A DNA stretch of 8,855 nt from an uncultured Actinomycetes bacterium (GCA_903953195.1 CAJBIS010000006.1:1-8855), one strand, 5' to 3'. Counted from the stretch's first letter, positions 1 through 5,683 are shown. The notes: generated from the letters alone by a model not told the origin. A program made the numbers and translations.

Positions 1-1
1 C

Positions 2-601
2 GTCACACAACCCACACCCGACTGGGGCCACTTCCGCGACACCCTGCAGGCAGGCGGGGTGCTCTTCACCAGCGGTGCGCAACTTCTGCCGCTGCTCCTC
101 GACGCCGCAGGCGCAGGCGCCGCGCACCGTGGTGTCGCTCGGGTCGACGCCGTGGCCGCCACCCTCGAGTCGTCCCGGAACGACGGGGCCGACGACCGCG
201 CCGAGGTGACCCTCCGGCTGCGGACCGGCGGGACCGACGCCGACCTCACCGCGACCCTGCACGCCGAATGGGGCCCCGGCGCGTCGACCTGGGTGCAGGC
301 CGCCGGCGAGCTCGGAGCGGTGCGAATCGAGTTCGCGCCGTCCATCACGGTCGAGCACAACGGCGAACGAGTGCCCACCAGCGCTGCGACGACCTCACCG
401 CTGAACCAACTCGGCTACGTCGCCCAGCTCGCCGAACTCGGCACCGACGCCGACGCCACACTGGACGTCGACGCCGCCGTGCACGTGCTCGACGCGGTCA
501 CCGCGGCGTACCGCTCCGCAGGACGGCACGGCGAGTGGATCGACCTGTCGGAACCGGTCGAACGTGACCGCACCCCGATGCAGTGGTGGCGGACGACCTG
601 A
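2..601 (+). CDS. Gfo/Idh/MocA-family oxidoreductase, C-terminal part (5' truncated by window edge)
   Basis: The reading frame is open from the left edge, so the N-terminal NAD(P)-binding Rossmann half lies outside; 199 residues are visible, ending at TGA 599-601. What remains matches the C-terminal alpha/beta domain of this family: a glycine-rich start GGVLFTSGAQLL (visible residues 18-29), a beta-sheet region with WVQAAGELGAVRIEF, and a final helix-rich part LDVDAAVHVLDAVTAAYRSA followed by the tail DRTPMQWWR. Family members usually oxidise or reduce sugars, inositols or bile pigments with NAD(P). The usual D-x-G-x-H motif reads T-S-G-A-Q here (T23, Q27), so the standard catalytic Asp and His are missing. 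GTG at 59 is only an internal valine, not a credible start. Substrate cannot be told. The gene converges on nrdB. Family call fairly sure, activity unsure. Confidence 0.75.
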   Translation, partial: VTQPTPDWGHFRDTLQAGGVLFTSGAQLLPLLLDAAGAGAAHRGVARVDAVAATLESSRNDGADDRAEVTLRLRTGGTDADLTATLHAEWGPGASTWVQAAGELGAVRIEFAPSITVEHNGERVPTSAATTSPLNQLGYVAQLAELGTDADATLDVDAAVHVLDAVTAAYRSAGRHGEWIDLSEPVERDRTPMQWWRTT

Positions 602-602
602 G

Positions 603-685
603 TCGGTGTCGTCGCCGACCTACCAGTCGGTGCTGTTGCCGACCTACCAGTCGGTGCCGTCGCCGACCTACCAGTCGGTGTCGTC
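603..685. repeat. 24-bp tandem repeat, three full units plus a partial one, copying the nrdB 3' end
   Basis: Units lie at 603-626, 627-650 and 651-674, followed by 11 matching bases at 675-685 that belong to nrdB. They differ only at a few central positions; the last 10 bases of each unit (CGACCTACCA plus G) are constant. On the minus strand each unit spells D/S-T-D-W-stop or the start of it, so the last codons and TAG of nrdB (668-670) recur as in-frame TAGs at 644-646 and 620-622. The array fills the gap between the two convergent genes and overlaps the final codons of nrdB. The arms GTCGG and CCGAC alternate through the array and can pair, so it may serve as a two-way transcription terminator; there is no T-tract. 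Confidence 0.9.
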
Positions 686-1759
686 CAGGCTGAACTCGCC
701 CTCGATGCCCTTGGTGTACGCCGACACCGTGCGCTCGAAGAAGTTGGTCAGCTCCTGCACGTCCTGCAGCTCCATGAACTGGAACGGGTTCGACGAGCCG
801 TACACCTGCGGCAGGCCCAGCAGCTCGAGCCGGCGGTCGGCGACGAACTGCAGGTACTCGCGGGTATCGGGCAGCGACATGCCGGGGATGCCCTCGGAGA
901 GGAGGTCCTCGGCGAACTGGAACTCGACCTCGACGGCCTCCTGGATCATCGTCGACACCCGCTGCGAGAGATCGTCGTCGAACAGGTCGGGCTCCTCGGC
1001 GCGGACCTGCTCGATGACCTCGAATGCGAAGTTCATGTGGCCGCTCTCGTCACGGAACACCCAGTTGGTGCCCGACGCCAGCCCATTGAGCAGACCCTTG
1101 GAACGCAGGAAGTACACGTACGCGAACGCTGCGAAGAAGAACAGGCCCTCGATGCAGGCGGCGAAGCAGATCAGGTTCAACAGGAACTGCTTGCGGTCCT
1201 CACGGGTGCGCAGCTCGTCGAGGCTGTTGATCGAGTCGATCCACTTGAAGCAGAACTCGGCCTTGGTGCGGATCGACGGGATGTTCTCGATGGCGGCGAA
1301 CGCCGCGGCGCGCTCGTCGTGGTCCGGGATGTAGGTGTCGAGCAGCGTCAGGTAGAACTGGACGTGCAGCGCCTCCTCGAAGAGCTGCCGGCTCAGGTAC
1401 ATCCGACCCTCGGGCGAGTTGATGTGCTTGTAGAGGTTGAGCACCAGGTTGTTCGACACGATCGAATCGCCCGTCGCGAAGAACGCCACGAGGCGGTTGA
1501 TCATGTGCCGCTCCGCCGGCACCAGCTTGCGGTTCAGGTCGACGAGGTCGTCGGAGAAGTCGATCTCCTCGACCGTCCACGTGTTCTTGACGGCGTCCTT
1601 GTACATGTCGAAGAACTGCGGGTACTGCATGGGGCGCAGCGTCAGGTTGAAACCCGGGTCGAGCAGACGTCCGCCGTCGGTGCGGGCACCGGGCGTCGGA
1701 TCGCTGAGGTCGACGACCGGCTCGGCGGGCAGGCTGGTTGCGGGATCGATGAGTGCCAT
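668..1759 (-). CDS. nrdB: Ribonucleoside-diphosphate reductase, small (R2, beta) subunit, class Ia
   Basis: R2 holds the di-iron/tyrosyl radical cofactor that starts catalysis in NrdA, making dNDPs from NDPs in the cytoplasm. The 363-aa product has every expected residue: metal ligands D98, E129, H132, E204, E238 and H241, radical tyrosine Y136 in EALHVQFY, the electron-transfer tryptophan W61 (NTWTVEE), and near the C-terminus Y348, which matches the radical-relay tyrosine of E. coli and mouse R2. The tail FSLDDTDW resembles the R1-docking peptide FTLDADF of mammalian R2. The frame is open upstream to 1945, but ATG 1759 fits because an AGAGGAAG site sits about 8 nt before it and the upstream residues are low-complexity repeat. 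The gene follows nrdA by 82 bp and is probably cotranscribed. The presence of Y136 argues for class Ia rather than radical-less Ic. Function is nearly certain. Confidence 0.97.
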   Translation of the reverse strand: MALIDPATSLPAEPVVDLSDPTPGARTDGGRLLDPGFNLTLRPMQYPQFFDMYKDAVKNTWTVEEIDFSDDLVDLNRKLVPAERHMINRLVAFFATGDSIVSNNLVLNLYKHINSPEGRMYLSRQLFEEALHVQFYLTLLDTYIPDHDERAAAFAAIENIPSIRTKAEFCFKWIDSINSLDELRTREDRKQFLLNLICFAACIEGLFFFAAFAYVYFLRSKGLLNGLASGTNWVFRDESGHMNFAFEVIEQVRAEEPDLFDDDLSQRVSTMIQEAVEVEFQFAEDLLSEGIPGMSLPDTREYLQFVADRRLELLGLPQVYGSSNPFQFMELQDVQELTNFFERTVSAYTKGIEGEFSLDDTDW

Positions 1760-1765
1760 GGGGTG

Positions 1766-1773
1766 CTTCCTCT
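1766..1773 (-). promoter_or_regulatory. Ribosome binding site of nrdB
   Basis: Minus-strand AGAGGAAG lies with its AGGA core 8 nt before the ATG at 1759. It decides the start: the open frame upstream runs through the intergenic repeat and has no comparable site. Confidence 0.75.
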
Positions 1774-1784
1774 GTCTCAGGTCT

Positions 1785-1829
1785 GTCGGTGTGCGGAGTG
1801 TCGGTGTGCGGAGTGCCGGTGTTCGCGTC
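1785..1829. repeat. 15-bp tandem repeat in the nrdA-nrdB gap
   Basis: GTCGGTGTGCGGAGT occurs exactly twice (1785-1799, 1800-1814) and is followed by a degenerate third copy at 1815-1829. It occupies the middle of the 82-bp gap between the nrdA stop and the nrdB ribosome binding site. On the minus strand the unit reads ACTCCGCACACCGAC. No role is evident; it shares the octamer GTCGGTGT with the repeat behind nrdB. Confidence 0.85.
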
Positions 1830-1841
1830 GGCCGCCGCGGG

Positions 1842-4352
1842 TCAGGTGCAGGCTTCGCAGCTCTCGGGGTTCTCGAGCGAGCAGGCCACGGCCTCGGCGT
1901 CGGTGTACTCCTTGGCCGGCGCGGCATTGCCGCCGTCGGGACCACCGGTCGGGCCGGTCGTCGACGTGGACGACGACGTCGTCGTCTTGTTGATGCGCGT
2001 CGCCGGACGGGAGCGCATGTAGTACGTCGTCTTCAGACCCGACTTCCATGCGTGGGCGTACATCGAGCTGAGCTTGCCGATGTTCGGCGACTCGACGAAC
2101 AGGTTCAGCGACTGCGACTGGTCGATGTAGGCGCCGCGGTCGGCGGCCATGTCGATCAGCGAACGCATCGACATCTCCCACGCCGTGCGGAAGATCGCGC
2201 GCACGTCATCGGGAATGGCCCCGATCTCCTGGATGGAACCCTCGCTGCGCTTGATGGCGTTGATGACCGCCTCGGTCCACAGGCCTCGGCTCTGGAGCTC
2301 ACGCACGAGGTACGCGTTCACCTGCAGGAACTCGCCGGAGAGCGTCTCACGCTTGAACAGGTTCGAGACCTGCGGCTCGATGCACTCGTAGCAGCCGGCG
2401 ATCGAGGCGATCGTGGCCGTCGGGGCGATGGCGATCAGCAGCGAGTTGCGCAGGCCGACCTGCTGGATGCGCTGACGCAGCGCGTCCCACCGGGCCGGAT
2501 CAGTGGGCGTGACGCCCCACAGGTCGAACTGCAGGTTGCCCTTGGCGGCACGGGTCTCGGCGAAGCCGGCGTGCGGCCCGTTGCGCTCGGCGAGGTCGGC
2601 CGACGCTGTCAGCGCGTGGAAGTAGATCTCCTCGGAGATGCGCCGCGACAGCTCGCGTGCCTCGGGGCCGTCGAACGGCAGCCGCAGCTTGAAGAAGACG
2701 TCCTGGAGGCCCATGAGGCCGAGGCCGACCGGACGCCACTTGGCGTTCGAGTTGCCGGCCTCGTCGGTCGGATAGAAGTTGATGTCGACCACCCGGTCGA
2801 GGAACGGGACCGCGATGCGGACCACGTCGGCGAGGCGGTCGAAGTCGAATGCCAGCGCGCCGGAGGCGTCGGGCACCACCATGGCTCCGAGGTTGACGGA
2901 ACCCAGGTTGCACACCGCCGTCTCGGACTGGTTCGTGATCTCGAGGATCTCGGTGCACAGGTTGGAGAGGTGCACGACGTTCGGCGTGCCGTCCTCGGCG
3001 AACGTGCCGGTCTGGTTGCACTTCTCGTTGGAGGCGTCCTTGAACGTCATCCACCCGTTGCCCGTCTCGGCGAGCGTGCGCATCATGCGGCTGTAGAGGG
3101 CGCGGGCCGGAACCTGCCGCTCGTAGAGACCGTCGGCCTCGGCCTGCAGGTAGGCGGCGCGGAACTCCTCGCCGTAGGTGTCGACGAGCTGCGGGACCTG
3201 CTTCGGGTCGAACAGCGACCACTGCCAGTCCTGCTCGACACGCTCCATGAACAGGTCGGGTACCCAGTTGGCGAGGTTCAGGTTGTGCGTCCGGCGGGCC
3301 GAGTCGCCCGTGTTGTCCTTGAGCTCGAGGAACTCCTCGATGTCTGCGTGCCAGGTCTCGAGGTACACACAGGCCGCGCCCTTGCGCCGGCCACCCTGGT
3401 TGACGGCGGCGACGGACGAGTCGAGCGTCTTGAGCCACGGCACGATGCCGTTCGACAGGCCGTTGGTGCCACGGATGAGCGAACCACGGGCCCGGACCCG
3501 GCTGTACGACAGGCCGATGCCGCCGGCGTGCTTCGACAGCCGGGCGACGTCGCGGTAGCGGTCGTAGATGGCGTCGAGGTTGTCCTCGGGCGAGTCGAGC
3601 AGGTAGCAGCTCGACATCTGCGGGTGCTGCGTGCCCGAGTTGAACAGCGTCGGCGATGACGGCAGGTAGGCGAGCGACGAGATCAGCTCGTAGAACTCGA
3701 TGGCCTCCTCGGGCGAGGTCGACAGACCGCAGGCCACGCGCAGCAGGAAGTACTGCGGCGTCTCGATGACGTCGCGGGTGACCGGGTGACGCAGCAGGTA
3801 CCGGTCGTACACGGTGCGCAGGCCGAAGAACTCGTACAGCCAGTTGCGATCCGGCAGGACCGCGTCGTTGAGCTTGCGGGCGTTGGTGGCGACCATGGCG
3901 GCCGTGTCGTCGTTGATGATGCCCTGCTCGTGGCCGACGGCGACCGACTGGCTGAACGAGTAGATGTTCTGGTTCTGGATCTCCTTGTCGATCACGGTCG
4001 ACAGGAGGCGGGCGGCGAGCCGGGAGTAGTTCGGCTCCTCGGCGATGAACGCCGCCGCGGTCCGGATGGAGAGGTTGTCGAGCTCCTCGGTGGTGGCCCC
4101 GTCGACGAGCGCCGAGATGGTCCGGGTGGCCACCCGCATCGGGTCGACGTTGTCGAGGCCCACGGCGCACCGGGCGACGGCACGCACGATCTTGTTGAGG
4201 TCGACGGGCTCGAAGGTGCCGTCACGCTTCTCGACCCGCATCGGCGAGCCGGTGAGGGCGTCGTTGTCGATGTTCGGCTGGGTCTCGGGGGCGGAACCCT
4301 CAGCCTCCTCGTCGACGATCTGGACCGGTCGGATGTCCTCGGAAAGTGCCAC
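1842..4352 (-). CDS. nrdA: Ribonucleoside-diphosphate reductase, large (R1, alpha) subunit, class Ia
   Basis: The 836-aa catalytic subunit reduces ribonucleoside diphosphates with the radical supplied by NrdB. One N-terminal ATP-cone spans about residues 38-125 (MRVEKRDG...), the allosteric on/off site. The ten-stranded barrel follows. Catalytic residues are visible: C249 (SSCYLLD) and C481 (AVCNLGSVNL) form the redox pair, N464/C466/E468 (SNLCTEI) hold the thiyl radical site, and Y777/Y778 (TTYYMRSR) are the radical-relay tyrosines. The last residues carry C832-x-x-C835 (SCEACT), the shuttle that takes electrons from thioredoxin or glutaredoxin. A Thr/Ser/Gly/Pro linker (about 789-812) joins this tail to the body, making the protein longer than the 761-aa E. 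coli form. The start is GTG 4352, with GAGGGG 7 nt upstream. NrdR-like boxes lie in front of the gene. Function is nearly certain. Confidence 0.97.
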   Translation of the reverse strand: MALSEDIRPVQIVDEEAEGSAPETQPNIDNDALTGSPMRVEKRDGTFEPVDLNKIVRAVARCAVGLDNVDPMRVATRTISALVDGATTEELDNLSIRTAAAFIAEEPNYSRLAARLLSTVIDKEIQNQNIYSFSQSVAVGHEQGIINDDTAAMVATNARKLNDAVLPDRNWLYEFFGLRTVYDRYLLRHPVTRDVIETPQYFLLRVACGLSTSPEEAIEFYELISSLAYLPSSPTLFNSGTQHPQMSSCYLLDSPEDNLDAIYDRYRDVARLSKHAGGIGLSYSRVRARGSLIRGTNGLSNGIVPWLKTLDSSVAAVNQGGRRKGAACVYLETWHADIEEFLELKDNTGDSARRTHNLNLANWVPDLFMERVEQDWQWSLFDPKQVPQLVDTYGEEFRAAYLQAEADGLYERQVPARALYSRMMRTLAETGNGWMTFKDASNEKCNQTGTFAEDGTPNVVHLSNLCTEILEITNQSETAVCNLGSVNLGAMVVPDASGALAFDFDRLADVVRIAVPFLDRVVDINFYPTDEAGNSNAKWRPVGLGLMGLQDVFFKLRLPFDGPEARELSRRISEEIYFHALTASADLAERNGPHAGFAETRAAKGNLQFDLWGVTPTDPARWDALRQRIQQVGLRNSLLIAIAPTATIASIAGCYECIEPQVSNLFKRETLSGEFLQVNAYLVRELQSRGLWTEAVINAIKRSEGSIQEIGAIPDDVRAIFRTAWEMSMRSLIDMAADRGAYIDQSQSLNLFVESPNIGKLSSMYAHAWKSGLKTTYYMRSRPATRINKTTTSSSTSTTGPTGGPDGGNAAPAKEYTDAEAVACSLENPESCEACT

Positions 4353-4359
4353 CTGTGTT

Positions 4360-4365
4360 CCCCTC
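4360..4365 (-). promoter_or_regulatory. Ribosome binding site of nrdA
   Basis: Minus-strand GAGGGG lies 7 nt before the GTG at 4352. It supports that GTG over the downstream in-frame ATG at codon 38, which would cut into the start of the ATP-cone. Confidence 0.7.
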
Positions 4366-4418
4366 GTTGCTCTGCTGCGGATGTGCGGTTCGGATGGATC
4401 GACGCCCTGGTGGGTGGT

Positions 4419-4449
4419 TCTCGCTTCGCTGCGAGAGCGCTGTGGCGCT
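4419..4449 (-). other. Two small adjacent stem-loops in the nrdA leader
   Basis: TCTCGC (4419-4424) pairs with GCGAGA (4431-4436) around a 6-nt loop, and AGCGC (4436-4440) pairs with GCGCT (4445-4449) around TGTG. They share base 4436, so the two compete at one position. Together with the larger hairpin upstream they make most of the predicted leader structured. I recognise no riboswitch class. Confidence 0.45.
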
Positions 4450-4456
4450 TGTCACT

Positions 4457-4483
4457 GGAAGCGCCCCCCAAGCCGGCGCTTCC
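4457..4483 (-). other. 9-bp perfect stem-loop in the nrdA leader
   Basis: GGAAGCGCC (4457-4465) and GGCGCTTCC (4475-4483) form a perfect 9-bp stem with a 9-nt loop. It lies inside the predicted transcribed leader and its outer arm touches the distal NrdR-like box at 4483. There is no T-tract after it on the minus strand, so it is not a standard intrinsic terminator. It may stabilise the message or affect the NrdR site. Confidence 0.6.
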
Positions 4484-4498
4484 CACCAGATGTTGTGT
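4483..4498 (-). promoter_or_regulatory. Distal NrdR box (predicted)
   Basis: The 16-mer CCACCAGATGTTGTGT matches the six strongest positions of the NrdR consensus (acaCwAtATaTwGtgt): C4, A6, A8, T9, T11 and G13, plus the TGT end. Its centre is 32 bp from that of the box at 4515-4530, the spacing of about three helical turns known for paired NrdR boxes. The pairing makes both calls much stronger than either alone. Confidence 0.7.
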
Positions 4499-4514
4499 TC
4501 GTCGTGCGCTGCAC

Positions 4515-4530
4515 CCCCTACATGTGGGGG
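4515..4530 (-). promoter_or_regulatory. Proximal NrdR box (predicted)
   Basis: The 16-mer CCCCTACATGTGGGGG sits around the palindrome ACATGT and matches all six core NrdR positions. It lies just after the predicted nrdA start of transcription (about +6 to +21 if transcription starts near 4536), where a bound repressor would block promoter clearance. NrdR is an ATP/dATP-sensing zinc-finger/ATP-cone repressor of nrd operons; its gene is not in this window. Confidence 0.75.
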
Positions 4531-4542
4531 AACAGGGTCGTA

Positions 4543-4572
4543 ATTACAGTCGTGGAACTACGTCCCTGTCAA
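4543..4572 (-). promoter_or_regulatory. Promoter of nrdAB
   Basis: On the minus strand a perfect TTGACA (4572-4567) is followed after 18 bp by TGTAAT (4548-4543), five of six matches to the -10 consensus. Transcription would start near 4536, giving a leader of about 184 nt. Such a close match to the housekeeping sigma consensus stands out in this GC-rich sequence. Confidence 0.75.
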
Positions 4573-4636
4573 TGCTTTCAGGGTTCACTCAGCGAGATTT
4601 TTCGGGCACAGAGCGCGAACCCTTGCAATGACAGGG
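4564..4636. repeat. Long imperfect inverted repeat in the divergent control region
   Basis: The left arm 4564-4586 and right arm 4617-4636 are reverse complements over 19 of about 20 aligned positions, with a 3-base gap: CCCTGTCA, one mismatch, TGC, then AGGGTTC in both. The spacer is 30 bp and holds the AT-rich run GATTTTTC. The left arm contains the nrdA -35 TTGACA; the right arm has the mirrored ATGACA (4628-4633) facing the Nudix gene. It could be an operator, or mark a duplicated divergent promoter. Confidence 0.75.
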
Positions 4637-4653
4637 ATCGCGGCGCCGATGAG

Positions 4654-4659
4654 TACGCT
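4654..4659 (+). promoter_or_regulatory. -10 element for leaderless transcription of the Nudix gene (predicted)
   Basis: TACGCT ends 6 bp before the ATG at 4666, which would put the transcription start at or next to the start codon. No Shine-Dalgarno sequence precedes that ATG, which fits a leaderless message, common in actinobacteria. The only -35-like hexamer, ATGACA at 4628-4633, is 20 bp away, longer than usual. Confidence 0.45.
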
Positions 4660-4665
4660 CCGGCG

Positions 4666-5439
4666 ATGGCTGACCGCATCGGATCTCCCGGGGCTCCGCT
4701 CTGGGACCCCGACGCGATGCCCGCCGCGACCGTGATCGTGCTGCGAGACGCCGACGCCGGCATCGAGGTCCTGATGCTCCGGCGCGACACCGACCTGAGC
4801 TTCGCCGGGGGCATGTGGGTGTTCCCCGGCGGACGCATCGACCCCGCGGATCACGTGGCGGCCGACGGCGACGGGGCCGACGGCGCCGGGGCCGACGGCG
4901 CGATCGAACGTGCCGCCCGCCACGCCGCGGTGCGCGAGGCCGCCGAGGAGGCCGGGCTCGACCTCGACGAGTCCGATCTGGTGCGTTGGTCGCACTGGAC
5001 TCCCCCGCCGCGCGAGGGCCATCGCTTCTCGACGGCGTTCTTCTGCGCCGGCCTCGCCGACGCGTCGGCCGCGATCACCGTCGACGACGGCGAGATCCGG
5101 GAGCACCGATGGATGCGGCCCCGCGACGTGATGGAACGGCGCGACGCCGGCGAGATCAGCCTGGCGCCACCGACGTTCATCACGCTCACGCAACTCGATG
5201 CGCACGAGCGGGTCGCCGACGCCCTCGACTGGGCCCGGACCGCGCCCACCGAACACTTCGCCACCCGCATCGCCGTCGACGGCGACGTGTGGATCGCCCG
5301 CTACCACGGCGACGTCGCCTACGAGGACCCCGATGACCCGGTGGACACCGACCTCGACGTCGGCCGACCCGGCCCACGCCACCGTCTGCTGATGGGCCCC
5401 ACCTGGATCTACGAACGGAGCGAACATGGAACCGACTGA
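4666..5439 (+). CDS. Nudix hydrolase, NUDT19-like
   Basis: The 257-aa protein hydrolyses a nucleoside diphosphate linked to another group; the exact substrate is unknown. Visible are MWVFPGGRIDP (50-60), then REAAEEAG (90-97) with the metal-binding glutamates E91, E94 and E95, and W-T-P-P-P...HRFSTAFFCAGL (111-130). The GG and the REAAEEAG are split by about 30 residues rather than the compact G-x5-E-x7-REUxEE spacing, as in NUDT19-type CoA diphosphatases, so CoA or a derivative is one possible substrate. Part of that insert is a 5-residue repeat (ADGDG/ADGAG/ADGAI). The frame stays open upstream, but ATG 4666 gives the natural Nudix N-terminus and has a -10 box right before it. The gene is divergent from nrdA and overlaps the next gene by 14 bp. 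Family sure; substrate open. Confidence 0.88.
   Translation: MADRIGSPGAPLWDPDAMPAATVIVLRDADAGIEVLMLRRDTDLSFAGGMWVFPGGRIDPADHVAADGDGADGAGADGAIERAARHAAVREAAEEAGLDLDESDLVRWSHWTPPPREGHRFSTAFFCAGLADASAAITVDDGEIREHRWMRPRDVMERRDAGEISLAPPTFITLTQLDAHERVADALDWARTAPTEHFATRIAVDGDVWIARYHGDVAYEDPDDPVDTDLDVGRPGPRHRLLMGPTWIYERSEHGTD
4861..4900 (+). repeat. 15-bp in-frame tandem repeat within the Nudix gene
   Basis: Units at 4861-4875 and 4876-4890 differ only at the eleventh base, and a third begins at 4891 and matches for 10 bases. They encode Ala-Asp-Gly-rich pentads in the loop between PGG and the Nudix helix. Being a multiple of three, unit gain or loss would leave the frame intact. Confidence 0.85.
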
Positions 5440-5623
5440 CGGCCACGACGGTGAACCGCTCGAGGTCCCCGAGTCGATCACCTGCGTCGACTGCGGCGGG
5501 ATCTGCCACCTGCTGACCACACCGTTCGAGGACGCCGACGGCGCCGTGGGATTCCGCCCGGGCGATGTCGTCGCCTACCGCTGCTCCGACTGCCTCGATC
5601 GTTGGGACATCGTCGTCGAGTGA
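5426..5623 (+). CDS. Small zinc-ribbon protein, function unknown
   Basis: This is a 65-aa acidic protein with two Cys pairs, C20-x-x-C23 (ITCVDCGG) and C53-x-x-C56 (YRCSDC), separated by about 30 residues; this is the pattern of a zinc ribbon. A fifth cysteine, C27, is extra. Between the pairs is a short strand-rich segment ending FRPGDVVAYRC. There is no signal peptide or membrane segment. ATG 5426 lies inside the end of the Nudix gene (14-bp overlap) with GGAG 5 nt before it, so translation is probably coupled and the two proteins are likely to work in related tasks. I do not recognise a named family; nucleic-acid or protein binding are both possible. Confidence 0.8.
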   Translation: MEPTDGHDGEPLEVPESITCVDCGGICHLLTTPFEDADGAVGFRPGDVVAYRCSDCLDRWDIVVE

Positions 5624-5649
5624 ACCGCCGGAGCGGGCGCCCACGTCCC

Positions 5650-5655
5650 TAGGAT
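5650..5655 (+). promoter_or_regulatory. Possible -10 element before the Tat-signal protein gene
   Basis: TAGGAT fits TANNNT and lies 28 bp before the ATG at 5684, in the 60-bp gap after the zinc-ribbon gene. No -35 hexamer is visible at the usual distance, so this is weak. Confidence 0.3.
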
Positions 5656-5670
5656 GATTGCGTCGTGAAC

Positions 5671-5678
5671 GAGGGGAG
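5671..5678 (+). promoter_or_regulatory. Ribosome binding site of the Tat-signal protein gene
   Basis: GAGGGGAG lies 5 nt before ATG 5684 and decides the start. The long region before the Tat signal is therefore truly translated and not an artefact of a start set too far upstream. Confidence 0.75.
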
Positions 5679-5683
5679 TCGTC

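Noticed and set aside
1760..1945. N-terminal extension of nrdB to 1945
   Set aside because: It would overlap the nrdA end and encode Arg/Pro/Thr repeats; the ATG at 1759 has a good ribosome binding site.
1437..3659. 740-codon open frame on the plus strand, opposite nrdA and nrdB
   Set aside because: It is antisense to two clearly real genes, and its Arg/Val/Leu-rich product shows no domain; it is a GC-rich shadow frame.
4353..4536. Cobalamin riboswitch in the nrdA leader, as found before nrd genes of some actinobacteria
   Set aside because: I see no B12-box-like sequence, and the stems present are simple local hairpins.
4045..4665. Long N-terminal extension of the Nudix frame from 4045
   Set aside because: It runs antisense over the nrdA start and through the promoter region; the ATG at 4666 gives the normal Nudix N-terminus.
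5624..5683. Intrinsic terminator after the zinc-ribbon gene
   Set aside because: Only the palindrome GGGCGCCC is present; there is no loop and no T-tract.
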